From: Nitrospiraceae bacterium
GTDB taxonomy: Bacteria > Nitrospirota > Nitrospiria > Nitrospirales > UBA8639
Reading direction: 5' to 3'
NCBI GenBank assembly: GCA_020632595.1
Contig: JACKFF010000013.1
Coordinates: 1-64,000, forward strand
DNA length: 64,000 nt
Each line of letters starts with the position of its first letter. Positions within the stretch are counted from its first letter, which is position 1. Shown here piece after piece: positions 18,201 through 26,305 of this stretch. Position numbers and translations under genes: made by a program. The notes beneath the pieces were generated by a model. It was not told the origin of the DNA and searched no databases. It saw only the letters and a program-made list of their open reading frames with translations.

Positions 18201-20081
18201 CATACGGTTGAACCGGTAGGCTATGGAGTGAATGGGAGCTTCCGTGAACTGATGGTGCAGTTGAACGACAGTGTGCCGCATTCCGTCAACATCGTCACTG
18301 CAGGTAATCCTCCGGGCCAGCCGATTGAGGTCGCGCTGGAAGCGGGAAAGACGATCTCATTTCCCATGCCTGAACATATTCCCATGACACCGATGCCGTT
18401 CCTCAATGGGGGAACCCACACCACCGGCGGCAGTTTTAACTTCCGGGCCGAACCGGTTGCGGCCAGACTCAAGGCAAACCCCGATTTCTCGAACATCTTC
18501 AGTAGCCATGTTCATGGGGATCCCTATACGCCAATGGTCAGGGCCTATCTCGGCGATACGGTCGTGTTCCGGCTCTTGGAGACCATGACCAACGAATCCA
18601 TGGTGTGGACGTTGTCAGGGCATACCTTTCTGACCGAGCGGTATGCCGGTGATGCCAACCGGAAAAATTCCATCCACATTGGTATCGCAGAGCGATACGA
18701 CCTCGTGGTTCCGCAGGCGGGCGGGCCTCGGCTCCAGCCTGGTGACTACATCCATTTTAACGGACGTTCTTCAAAGTTCTCGGAAGGAGCCTGGGGTATT
18801 CTGCGGGTATTGGATAAGGAGGTGCCTGATTTACAAAAGCTGCCGGCCGGTTATTCCGGTCGTAATGAAATTCCAGAGCCTCGTCCCGTCTGTCCTGCCG
18901 GGGCTCCGGTCAAATCATTTAATGTGGTGGCGATGGATTTTCCGTCCATGAATTTCAATACGAAGGCACCCGAAGCCGTTGAGGTCGATTTCGAACGGAA
19001 CATTCTGCTCCGGAATCCGGAGGGAAAAATTTATGTGCTCGAAGAAGATGTCGCAAAGACCGCCAGTGGCCTTCAACCGATGCCGCTGACTCTGAGAGCC
19101 AATGTGGGCGACTGTCTCAAGATTCACTTGACGAATCAAATGAAGGAAAGCCGCGCCTCCTTTTCCGCGCTTTCCCTCGCCTTCGATCCTAAAAATTCGT
19201 TAGGAGCCAACGTCGGGCAGAATCCAGGTGACCAAACGGTTTCGCCTGGAGAAAGCCGGACATACACATATTATGCCGATCCGTTTTTAGGTGAGATTGC
19301 CTCATTAGTATGGGACTGGGGCAATGTTATGCACAATCCTCGAAACGGGCTTTACGGCGCGATCATTATCGGGCCGAAGGGCGCGATGTATCGTGATCCC
19401 AAAACAGGTGCGGATATATCCAATAAGAATAGTTGGATTGCCGATGTGATCGTGGACCGGACGGTAACCGGATACGAAGACCGACCAAATTATCGGGATG
19501 CGGCCTTGTTCTTCCAGGACGAGGACAACATCATCGGTACGAGCTTCATGCCTTACGTGCAGAACGTGGCTGGGCTGGTCGGGGTGAATTATCGAGCGGA
19601 GCCCTATTTGTTCCGTGAGGAACAGGGATGTACGTTGGATAGGATATTCCAGCCCTGTTCTAAGGAAAACCCGGAAGATCCCATCACGCCGGTCATCGAG
19701 GCCCATGCCGGTGATCCCGTTCGCATTCATGTCTTCGGTGCCAGCAATGAACAAAATGGGATGTTCGGCGTTGAAAGTCATGAATGGCCCATTGAACCAT
19801 TCATGCGAGGAGCCGATCAAATCAACGTCGTGGAGTTTTCGGGGTCGGAAGCGTTGGATGCCTTCATTCCGGCCGCAGGTGGGCCATATCAACGCACCGG
19901 GGATTACGTCTGGAGCAACCAGCGGTTGCCCTATTCCCAATCAGGGCAATGGGGATATTTACGTGTCCTCCCAGGGAGTGATCAACGAATCCTGCCGTTG
20001 GATGGAAGGGCTCCTGGGGGTAAAGAAGCCAAGTTGCCACACGAGCAAGTGGTTCTTATTAAACCCGTCGACCTGAAATAA
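15201..20081 (+). CDS. Giant multicopper oxidase-like protein with several cupredoxin domains
   Basis: A 1626-aa exported protein, several times longer than ordinary multicopper oxidases. A signal peptide (about 1-31, ending GHAGEG) is followed by at least five or six cupredoxin-like blocks. Copper-site motifs include VFHSHHPHGGS and the Cys-His block FLFHCHVAHHYIAGMW in the first third, INTHWHFMQFD and VFWHDHAVGRVTWGHGGFG in the middle, and FSSHVHGDPY later. The first domain keeps a GRQFHSYSNDRE version in which the usual HxH is partly lost, and the last two blocks (after about residue 1250) show no clear copper ligands. ATG 15201 follows AGGAGGGG. The substrate is unknown; periplasmic oxidation of a metal or small electron donor is possible. 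It is probably cotranscribed with, or coregulated with, the cupredoxin-like gene downstream. Confidence 0.85.
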   Translation: MLSGKKVYEGVKVVVACAGMVLMMSAMGHAGEGIQEEADSHAGHNVAAASGKTKNWVERLKGQTIVEDSIEGNPERAAKVNRQHERIMSKMGHQMQADLKLMEGSGAYDTATMLHQYGAGPADYLLASDNEIEPVSGQPGLCPAGVPEKHYDISAIDVEITLNRWLDYYVGYMYVLTENLEKVREEEAANAAAREKEGYDPGAVETGLQNNWIQPLVIRGNQGDCVRFTLRNQLITGEGVSLQIGGSSMMVSTTGQPATTTNPDAIALEDKVVEMEWYIPPTMQEGGRQFHSYSNDRELTVMGLMGTFVVEPKGSTYLNPLGAGEPTPMTSGWQAIIKNGTGPDFREFVLIYHEVGDEAFRPVNKHGDFIPQRDPVTDVYRPVARALNYRSEPFGVDNMQTQHEYFGFEDESMAYSAYTFGDPATTVPRSYLGDPAKFRLVHGGSEVFHSHHPHGGSIRWPRSPRAIDEMPLWHTAKNGPVKFPVVRTKTDRVDVEVIGPSEAVDLETECGSGLCQQLAGDFLFHCHVAHHYIAGMWGYWRVYNTIQQGEVHNDTMPDLRELPDRKGRIKAGVTSDQLIDKKVDWFGKEFKIIEKGTTDWKANPAVVTVKDWVEMQLPPQGKPGHKDDEREQILSYDATVLDWIWNGNRAMTERENTIPNPRYQSPAPGERLPILFEPTTGKIAWPHLRPHFGKRVPFSQNHNPSPWLEMIHLDDDGQMSSYPAKPGENGRWSLCPANAGSKKFNVHFIKTPMMVADKQGDEPAIIDPDGTIYVLHEEEEEVRNNNDKRHPLVVRSNVYDCVDWMLTSEWVDDDNFNMHASKINTHWHFMQFDNQSSDGVITGFSYEQSVRPFTMMEKTTDKGLPLPMNTVFTKPGKKGDLTITVKNAAQYHPKNEILIGADNVKDNEIGRIKAIDGNQITLYRPLEHDHPVDDIVTVEFVRQRFWADADVGTVFWHDHAVGRVTWGHGGFGTMIVEPWGSTYHDPKTGEPIRSGPVADIHTVEPVGYGVNGSFRELMVQLNDSVPHSVNIVTAGNPPGQPIEVALEAGKTISFPMPEHIPMTPMPFLNGGTHTTGGSFNFRAEPVAARLKANPDFSNIFSSHVHGDPYTPMVRAYLGDTVVFRLLETMTNESMVWTLSGHTFLTERYAGDANRKNSIHIGIAERYDLVVPQAGGPRLQPGDYIHFNGRSSKFSEGAWGILRVLDKEVPDLQKLPAGYSGRNEIPEPRPVCPAGAPVKSFNVVAMDFPSMNFNTKAPEAVEVDFERNILLRNPEGKIYVLEEDVAKTASGLQPMPLTLRANVGDCLKIHLTNQMKESRASFSALSLAFDPKNSLGANVGQNPGDQTVSPGESRTYTYYADPFLGEIASLVWDWGNVMHNPRNGLYGAIIIGPKGAMYRDPKTGADISNKNSWIADVIVDRTVTGYEDRPNYRDAALFFQDEDNIIGTSFMPYVQNVAGLVGVNYRAEPYLFREEQGCTLDRIFQPCSKENPEDPITPVIEAHAGDPVRIHVFGASNEQNGMFGVESHEWPIEPFMRGADQINVVEFSGSEALDAFIPAAGGPYQRTGDYVWSNQRLPYSQSGQWGYLRVLPGSDQRILPLDGRAPGGKEAKLPHEQVVLIKPVDLK

Positions 20082-20113
20082 ACCGGCAAAGTTTTTAGTT
20101 GGCGGGTTTGGGA

Positions 20114-20142
20114 ACGGGGAAGCCGATACACGGCTTCCCCGT
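20114..20142 (+). terminator. Perfect 12-bp hairpin after the multicopper oxidase
   Basis: ACGGGGAAGCCG pairs exactly with CGGCTTCCCCGT around the loop ATACA. There is no T run, so it may be a Rho-independent terminator of low efficiency or an mRNA-stabilising stem. Confidence 0.55.
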
Positions 20143-20209
20143 GCTGGTCACAATTCCATAAGACAGGATGGTGCAAAACATTTGAAATTTTATGCTGGCG
20201 GAGGAATAA

Positions 20210-21133
20210 ATGAAACGCACGGTGGTACAGATGCTTGGGGTGATTTTGGGTGTCCTGGGAATGGGGGCCATCCCGGTTTGGGCCTATGAGGAAAGTCAGG
20301 TCAAACAAGGAGGAACGATTCGTGGGCAAGTGACTGTAGCTGGAGGAATGCCTAAAGCCATGGCCTTTAATTTGGTCACGATTCCCGATCCGGTTTTTTG
20401 TGGGCGAATTTCAACCGGAACAGGATGGCGTATTGTTGAAGATTTCATACTTGGCTCTCAGGGATCGCTGAAGGACGCGATCGTAATGCTCAAGGGTATT
20501 GAAAAAGGAAAAGCGTTTGAGTTGCCGAAAGTGACCATCGAAGCCAAGGATTGTGATTTTCTCCCATTTGTCAATGTCTTGAGGGATCAGGATGAATTGA
20601 CGGTCATTAATATGGATCCAGTGGAACATGATATCCAGGGATACGAGACGGCTCGTGATCGTGGGGCCAGGGTCTTGTTTAATCGCCCGCTTCCAATGAA
20701 TCCATTTCATAAAGTATTGGATTTGCTCAACAGACATGATCATTTACCCGGGGAGCCAATGATCGAAAACATACATTTGCAGAAGGATCGGAATATCTTT
20801 GTGATGCAATGCGGGTTTCACCCCTATATGTTTTCCTGGGGGATGGTGGTGGACAATCCCTATTATGCGATTACAACCGAGGATGGCCGGTTTGAGATAT
20901 CCGACATTCCACCAGGAACCTATACCTTATCAGTCTGGCATGCGGGAATGAAGAAATACCTTAACCGTGAGGTGACCATTGAACCGAATGGGGCATTGTC
21001 AGTGAATTTCGAATATCAATCACCCGCGGGCCGCCGCAGTGTTCATGAAATTCAAGAAAATCCCCATTTTGGATTGGGCCTATTAGGGGAGGAAGTTATC
21101 ATCCCTTCACTTCGTCTCCAGCATCCCTCATGA
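20210..21133 (+). CDS. Exported cupredoxin-like protein with carboxypeptidase-regulatory-like domain
   Basis: A 307-aa protein with a signal peptide (1-25, cut after VWA). The middle part looks like a plastocyanin-type fold with candidate type-1 copper ligands H140 (DPVEHDIQGY) and C201, H204, M207 (MQCGFHPYM). The C-terminal part, from TTEDGRFEISDIPPGTYTLSVWHAG, is a carboxypeptidase-regulatory-like beta sandwich. ATG 20210 follows GCGGAGGA. It follows the multicopper oxidase in the same direction and may be an electron carrier or structural partner for it; this is inference. A decayed copy of its 3' end lies at 25219-25461. Confidence 0.75.
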   Translation: MKRTVVQMLGVILGVLGMGAIPVWAYEESQVKQGGTIRGQVTVAGGMPKAMAFNLVTIPDPVFCGRISTGTGWRIVEDFILGSQGSLKDAIVMLKGIEKGKAFELPKVTIEAKDCDFLPFVNVLRDQDELTVINMDPVEHDIQGYETARDRGARVLFNRPLPMNPFHKVLDLLNRHDHLPGEPMIENIHLQKDRNIFVMQCGFHPYMFSWGMVVDNPYYAITTEDGRFEISDIPPGTYTLSVWHAGMKKYLNREVTIEPNGALSVNFEYQSPAGRRSVHEIQENPHFGLGLLGEEVIIPSLRLQHPS

Positions 21134-22178
21134 CAGGCATCAGGAGCAGGTTTTTGCATGCGGTAGGAGGGTGTCTCTGTTTTGAAGAACCGGGAAATTT
21201 TGAGGCGAGTTGTTTCTTACCTTCCATTTCTAGACAATCGAATTCTTGCTTGTATACAACTTCCTTATGATGTGGCCCGTCTTCCAGGTTACCATCCTGG
21301 AAAAGGCCAAGCATGCGGGAATGCCGACTCTCAGGGTAAGGGGGTGTTGGACAATTCCGCCAACGATGTTCCCTGCTTTCGCAGGAGAGGCTGGATGCCT
21401 ACCCGCTGAAGGGTTTGGACCCGCAAGCACACAGGCAAGTCGCTGCTTGGGCGTGCGCACATACCCCTCTCTACGCTCTCCTCCCCACAAAAAAGGCTGC
21501 GGCCTTTCTCTCGTGAAGCTGCAGGCCAGAATTGGGTAAGCCTTTTGGGACATTCCTAACATTTTCCTCTCCCGGACCTCGTCACACGTATGCCCATGAA
21601 AAGGGCCGAATATTTGAAATATTCAACAGCCGCAGTAATGCTTCCCTATCGCTAGATCGCAATCCATCCCCGCATACAAACGTGGAAGCCCCGCCCTTTT
21701 GGCGGAGATTATGACTGCTCGCTCCTTACCTTCTCCCCATTTTTTACTGCGAGTGCCATTTTCCGGTAATACGGAAACCTATTGCCCATAAGGGCTCTAT
21801 GGAACCACACATCGCTGATTTGTGGGTTCATCCCGACTGGCCTCCGATTGGAGCGAATATGAACGAGCCAGATTGTGTGGTATCGCACAAAAGACATTGG
21901 CTGAGGTCCGCAGCATTTCGTTAAGTCCTTGTTGCCGAACCGTTATTGTGGGTGCTCAATCGTTTAATCATCTGGTATGAATTTTGATCATTAATTAGCG
22001 AGTTACCTACAAATGGTCGGAGTTTTTGAAGAATGCTGGAGTATCAAAACGGAGTGAACATTCAGTCTACCTGACCAGGGTATTTTGAGAGTTAAACGTA
22101 CGAGTCGCATAGGAAACATGACGGGTAGAGGCTAAGAAGAAAAGAATATTCAGGAACTTGGCAAGGGAGGGCTACTCT
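21134..22178. other. Large non-coding stretch with decayed appearance
   Basis: More than 1 kb without a convincing gene. It contains short hairpins (for example CCAGG-TTACCAT-CCTGG near 21290), a 17-bp perfect palindrome at 21608-21624 and a CCGCC/GGCGG hairpin near 21694. I could not assign any protein remnant. Confidence 0.5.
21608..21624. promoter_or_regulatory. 17-bp perfect palindrome
   Basis: GAATATTTGAAATATTC is perfectly symmetric around the central G. No adjacent promoter or gene is obvious, so an operator role is only a possibility. Confidence 0.2.
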
Positions 22179-22481
22179 TTGCCTCGATTATTATTAGCCA
22201 GTCTTCAAGCGGTCCTCCTAATAGGAATATTGGTCAAAGTGGGATGTCATGGGACCAGTCCTCTCATCAATCTTCATGACTCCGCCCCTTTCCCAGATCC
22301 ACCATCCATGGGCGTCCAGTCTGATCGGCAAGGGGGCTTCATGGTGAAAAATGCAAAACAAGATGTGAATCTTAGGGCCAAACGGCATGCGCAATTCTTT
22401 GGCCCTGACTTGGAGTGGGCCTCCAGCGCCAAATTTTTGGAAAAATATTATAAAAATGAATCGCTGGTCCAAGAACGATAG
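22179..22481 (+). CDS. Small lipoprotein-like protein, tandem paralog 1
   Basis: A 100-aa product with a hydrophobic leader and a lipobox-like VKVGC. Its C-terminal segment LRAKRHAQFFGPDLEWASSAKFLEKYYKNE matches the next gene's SKAERYAQLFGADSEWATSAKLLEKFYEQE, so the two are paralogs. The start is probably TTG 22179, placed eight bases after AAGGGAGGG; the frame continues upstream to TTG 22158. No known domain. A short helical protein on the outside of the inner membrane or the outer membrane is expected. Confidence 0.5.
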   Translation: MPRLLLASLQAVLLIGILVKVGCHGTSPLINLHDSAPFPDPPSMGVQSDRQGGFMVKNAKQDVNLRAKRHAQFFGPDLEWASSAKFLEKYYKNESLVQER

Positions 22482-22576
22482 CCACTCTATATGGTGAATC
22501 GGCGAAGGTCGCTTTTCATTTTGTAATGATTGAAGTCCGCCAAGTAAAAAAGATGGGGATTGATCAGGAGGATAAT

Positions 22577-22609
22577 ATGAAATCTCTTCATTGGATTCTC
22601 CGATGGTAG
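22577..22609 (+). pseudogene. Truncated vestige of the band-7 lipoprotein start
   Basis: Behind a good site (CAGGAGG) ATG 22577 opens MKSLHWILRW and then a stop. The first codons match the start of the intact gene at 23069 (MKSLPRIFQW), with TAG where that gene continues with TTA. It looks like a broken partial duplication. Confidence 0.4.
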
Positions 22610-22660
22610 AGGCCGGGAAGAAAAGATCAGTCAGGCCGGTGGGCCTGAGGAAGGTCTCTC

Positions 22661-23023
22661 ATGAAGCGGTCATTACCAACTGGGATTCAGGGAGTCCTGC
22701 TAGCAGGATTATGGGTCTGTGTGGGGTGTGGGAGTCCTCACGCTCCTCTCGATCTTAATAGTTTTGACCCTTCCCAAGATCAACAGTTTATTGCCGACCA
22801 GTATCGTCGGCAGGCCGCACTTATGAAACAAACTGCCGAAGATTTGAAGAGTAAGGCCGAACGTTATGCGCAACTTTTTGGCGCGGACTCAGAATGGGCC
22901 ACCAGCGCAAAATTATTGGAGAAATTTTATGAGCAGGAAGCGCAGAATCGGGAACGTTTAGCCATTCTGCATGCCGAGGCAGGCAGGCTTCATCCTCACT
23001 CTCCGCATTTTGAAACGCGTTAG
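22661..23023 (+). CDS. Small lipoprotein, tandem paralog 2
   Basis: A 120-aa protein. The leader ends in VCVGCGS, a good lipobox, and the mature part is a charged helix (QYRRQAALMKQTAEDLKSKAERYAQLFG) with coiled-coil character. It is a paralog of the gene at 22179-22481 but better preserved. It precedes the band-7 lipoprotein by 45 bases and may act with it at the membrane. Family not recognised. Confidence 0.6.
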   Translation: MKRSLPTGIQGVLLAGLWVCVGCGSPHAPLDLNSFDPSQDQQFIADQYRRQAALMKQTAEDLKSKAERYAQLFGADSEWATSAKLLEKFYEQEAQNRERLAILHAEAGRLHPHSPHFETR

Positions 23024-23068
23024 AAAATAGTGCAAGAGACGTTTGAGTCTCTTGCTACGGAGGCCAAC

Positions 23069-23941
23069 ATGAAATCTCTTCCTCGGATTTTTCAATGGTT
23101 AGTCCTTGTCGGCGTGCTGCTATCCGTGGGTTGTGGGGTTTCCGTGAAGCCAGGGGAACGGGGGCTGAGATGGTACCCCTTATCTGAAGGTCTTATGAAC
23201 GAGCCCCTTCAAAATGGATTTTACTGGCGAGCCTTCTGGAATGATATTTATGTTTATTCGGTTCAGTGGGGAAGCTTCACCGAGGAAGTGGATGCACTGA
23301 GTTCAGATGATTTGCAGGTGAATGTCAAAAGCGCGATTATCATCCGTCCCATACCGGAAGAAATTTATTTTTTGGCCCAAGAAGTCGGGCCTGATTGGTA
23401 TCCCAAGGTTGTACGGCCTGAGTTCCTTTCCGCCGTTCGGAGTGTGGTTTCAGGGTATCCCATGGTGAGTGTCCCCGAAAAGAGCACGGAAATTGCCCAT
23501 AAGGTTCAGGGAGTCCTGGAGGAAAAATTAAAGGGGCGTCACCTTGAGATTCGGAGTATCGCCCTTTCTGATATCGATTGGCCCAAAATGGTTTTGGAAG
23601 CGATTGAACGAAAACAGGCGAAGGAACAAGAGAAAGAACAAAAGGAATTTGAACTGATTATTGCGACCAGAGACGCTGAAATTGCCAGACGACGTGCCAA
23701 AGGCGAAGGAGATTCTCTGATGATCCGAGCCGAAGGTGAAGCAGAAAGCCTCAGAATTCGGGCCGAAGGACAGGCTAAAGCCCAGGAAAATATACTAAAA
23801 ACCCTAACCCCCGAATATTTGCAATACAAATTGTATGATTCGCAAAATTCAAAATTCGTGATTCTTCCAACCAACATGCAGGTTCCCCTTCTTCTGAACA
23901 CGGAATCGACGCAACTTCCTCAAAGAAATGCCGTCCCATGA
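23069..23941 (+). CDS. Band 7 / SPFH-domain lipoprotein
   Basis: A 290-aa protein with a lipobox (VLLSVGCG) in place of the usual membrane anchor of prohibitin-type proteins. The SPFH domain spans about 27-190 (SVKPGERGLRWYPL to SIALSDIDWP), followed by a long charged coiled coil (ERKQAKEQEKEQKEFELIIATRDAEIARRRAKGEG in part) and repeated AEGEAE-type units. Such proteins form oligomeric rings that scaffold membrane proteins or proteases. ATG 23069 follows ACGGAGG; the frame opens at 23030 without a better site. Confidence 0.8.
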   Translation: MKSLPRIFQWLVLVGVLLSVGCGVSVKPGERGLRWYPLSEGLMNEPLQNGFYWRAFWNDIYVYSVQWGSFTEEVDALSSDDLQVNVKSAIIIRPIPEEIYFLAQEVGPDWYPKVVRPEFLSAVRSVVSGYPMVSVPEKSTEIAHKVQGVLEEKLKGRHLEIRSIALSDIDWPKMVLEAIERKQAKEQEKEQKEFELIIATRDAEIARRRAKGEGDSLMIRAEGEAESLRIRAEGQAKAQENILKTLTPEYLQYKLYDSQNSKFVILPTNMQVPLLLNTESTQLPQRNAVP

Positions 23942-24041
23942 ATTCCTTCCACTGAGATGTGACGGTGAAATGTATTGTCTGTGTGCATTGGCTTTGCTTG
24001 GTGATTGTTAATCCTGGCCATAACTGAAGAGGTGAACCATC

Positions 24042-24986
24042 ATGACCGATCAAAAACACACCGAAGGGAATCAGTGGGCGGTCATTTTGGCCGGGGGAGA
24101 TGGACAACGAATGAAGCCATTTATTCAAAGTTGGTTGGGATATCCCAAGCCCAAGCAATATTGCGCCTTTGTCGGGGAGCGGTCAATGTTGCAACATACC
24201 TGGGATCGAGCTGATCGAGCCGGTCATTCGGAAAATCAAGTGACAATTATCGATAAATCGCATAACCAGGAAATTTTTCGGCAGATGGAGACTCATACGA
24301 AAGGGCGCATCGTTATTCAACCCAGAAACTGCGATACGGCCGCAGGGATTTTCCTGGCATTGGCCTATATTAATCATTGGGATCCTAAGGCTATTGTGAC
24401 CATTTATCCCTCGGACCACTTTATCGCTCCTCAGGAACAATTTACGAAAATGATAAAGGAGACGGTTTCAGCCGTAACCAGGTTGAAAGAGCGGATCATC
24501 CTTCTGGGAGCGACGCCCAATTCTCCGGAAGGAGAGTATGGATGGATCTGTCCGGGTCACCCGTTGATAAGGAATGCAGGGTTTCCTGTCCGAACGGTGA
24601 AAGAATTTATTGAAAAACCGGATCAAAAAACGATTCAGACTTTAAGTCGGAACGGAGGAATTTGGAATACGATGATTGTTACAGCCTATGGAAGCCGACT
24701 GTGGAGCTTGGGGGAACTCTGGTGTCCGGATATGATGGAACTTTTTCATCAACTGAGAAAAGTGATTGGATTGCCTCAAGAATCCCTGACGTTAGAGAGG
24801 ATTTATCAGGCCATGCCCCAGAGAAATTTTTCAAAAAATTTCCTGGAAAGGATTGTTTCACACCTGGCTACCATAGAATTACAAGGCGTTCTTTGGAGTG
24901 ATTGGGGTCGGCCGGAGAGGATTATTGAGACATTAGGCTTTTTACGAAAAAAACCGGCTTTTCCTTTACCTCAAATGGCTTCATAG
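24042..24986 (+). CDS. Mannose-1-phosphate guanylyltransferase-like nucleotidyltransferase
   Basis: A 314-aa protein with the nucleotidyltransferase loop VILAGGDGQRMKPF near the N-terminus, YPSDHFI as the metal-binding Asp region and VKEFIEKPD as the sugar-phosphate segment. It lacks the C-terminal cupin half of bifunctional ManC enzymes. The expected reaction joins a sugar 1-phosphate and a nucleoside triphosphate to make an NDP-sugar, with GDP-mannose the best guess. ATG 24042 follows GAAGAGG. It stands alone, without neighbouring glycan genes. Confidence 0.75.
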   Translation: MTDQKHTEGNQWAVILAGGDGQRMKPFIQSWLGYPKPKQYCAFVGERSMLQHTWDRADRAGHSENQVTIIDKSHNQEIFRQMETHTKGRIVIQPRNCDTAAGIFLALAYINHWDPKAIVTIYPSDHFIAPQEQFTKMIKETVSAVTRLKERIILLGATPNSPEGEYGWICPGHPLIRNAGFPVRTVKEFIEKPDQKTIQTLSRNGGIWNTMIVTAYGSRLWSLGELWCPDMMELFHQLRKVIGLPQESLTLERIYQAMPQRNFSKNFLERIVSHLATIELQGVLWSDWGRPERIIETLGFLRKKPAFPLPQMAS

Positions 24987-25218
24987 CCCTTCCATACGAT
25001 CATCTATGGCAAAAGTTTTTTAAATTATTCGCGTAGATTTCTTCCTCCAATCTCGAAAATTTCAGTTTGGCATTCAGGTAATGCCTGCCTCAACAATCCA
25101 TATTCTTTGTGGGATACCCCCCCTTCTTTTTATCCAACCTCGTTAGGATTCTCAAAACGGAATCTGGTTTCCAATTGGGAGGGTATCGATTGGACCGAAT
25201 TTTTCCCTGGACATAAAT

Positions 25219-25461
25219 TGGGTGGCTACCCTCCCACTAGGAATCTCTACGTTAACCATTTAGAAGACTGAAACAAAAAAGTATTGAAATCGTGAGGTAA
25301 CCGTTGATTCCAATGAGACTCGTTTTGCTAATTTGGCACGTCAATCGGCAGAGGGTCGCCGGCGTGTTCATGAAATGCAGGACTCCCCTTCATGTGGAAT
25401 AGAATTTTCAGGTAAAGGAATGGAGATTACTCCCACAGTATTTCTTCAAAAATTATCCTAG
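25219..25461 (+). pseudogene. Decayed 3' fragment of the cupredoxin-like gene
   Basis: In one frame this stretch aligns without gaps over about 55 residues to the C-terminal part of the protein at 20210-21133: TKKY-stop-NREVT against MKKYLNREVT, and EGRRRVHEMQDSP against AGRRSVHEIQENP, ending at TAG 25461. Two in-frame stops (25261 and 25285) break it. The rest of the gene is missing. It suggests that the cupredoxin-like gene once lay upstream of nxrA2 as well. Confidence 0.75.
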
Positions 25462-25638
25462 CCCAAAGTTAACTTTGATTGGAGAAACGATCGTCGCATC
25501 ATCAAGGATACCGATCCAATTGTGACTGTGAAACCTAATAGACCTGCCGGTCGGCATTCTTAGATTCCCTCATGTTGTTCATTTTCCCAAGCTCTGGCGT
25601 AGTCGGGCAGGTGCTCATCAACTTCCCAAATGAGATCG

Positions 25639-25658
25639 GGTCCGGTAAAGACCGGACC
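25639..25658. other. Perfect 8-bp hairpin
   Basis: GGTCCGGT and ACCGGACC flank AAAG. No gene lies beside it and no T run follows, so its role is open. Confidence 0.3.
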
Positions 25659-26111
25659 GGTCAAACAGCCTGGTGCCTTTCAGATTCTTTCAAATACACC
25701 AGGCAGCTCAAGTATTCTCTATATCTTGTGCATGTCTTAATTCATGGTTTTGTAACCCTTTCATTTTCCGTGGATGTCCCTGTCATTCAAGCCCGAATAC
25801 CCCTTTCCCCCTTTTGTCCTACCTTATTGTTTAATTCACCAACCCGAATTCATTTTTTTGCCGAGTGTGTGCTCTGTTTGGAACAGTCGGCTTGTCTATA
25901 TTCCAATTTATAGAAATATGACCTTCCTATGTTTTGCAGAAAAACAGAACTCCTGAAAAGTTGAGGCAAAAATCCATGGCATTGAAATTTCGAGGTTTCG
26001 CGAGTGGTTCGCGATTGTTTTCGCGACACGGTTGTTTTTCCATAACAAGCAGAAACTTCAATTAACCTCTCATTTTCAATGAGTTAAGAAAAATAACGGG
26101 AGAATAATAGT

Positions 26112-26129
26112 TTGGACTAAAGATTGCTA
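26112..26129 (+). promoter_or_regulatory. Candidate sigma54 promoter of nxrA2
   Basis: TTGGACTAAAGATTGCTA has GG at 26114-26115 and GC at 26126-26127 with the required 10-base spacing and a perfect TTGC block. The -24 block lacks the consensus CAC. A 17-bp palindrome follows downstream at 26155-26171. Confidence 0.35.
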
Positions 26130-26154
26130 ATAATGTGGGAGGAAGAATGTGGTG

Positions 26155-26171
26155 ACACTGGTGACCAGTGT
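26155..26171. promoter_or_regulatory. 17-bp perfect palindrome before nxrA2
   Basis: ACACTGGTGACCAGTGT is symmetric around its central G and overlaps the direct repeat GGTGAC-ACT-GGTGAC. Its place between the candidate promoter and the nxrA2 start suits an operator for a dimeric regulator. Confidence 0.4.
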
Positions 26172-26305
26172 TTGTTCAGTATTTGTTTGCATTGGGATGG
26201 TAAGAAAGGAGGTGTTAAGCAGGTCTGATTTGAAGTCCAATTACGGAAATCTTTATTAATTATGGCTATCCGTAATGAGTTTTTTAAAAAAAAGGAGGTC
26301 TTTTA

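Larger units (their letters stand above)
24987..26305. other. Long upstream region of nxrA2, mostly non-coding
   Basis: About 1.3 kb with no intact gene. It contains the pseudogene at 25219-25461, two hairpins (GGTCCGGT-AAAG-ACCGGACC at 25639-25658 and CCTGGTG/CACCAGG just after it), three TTCGCG blocks near 26000-26030, the sigma54-like site at 26112-26129 and a 17-bp palindrome at 26155-26171. An open frame at 25572-25913 has no protein-like character. Confidence 0.55.

Noticed and set aside
25572..25913. Plus-strand frame of 113 codons upstream of nxrA2
   Set aside because: No ribosome binding site, no domain, composition like non-coding DNA, within a decayed region.
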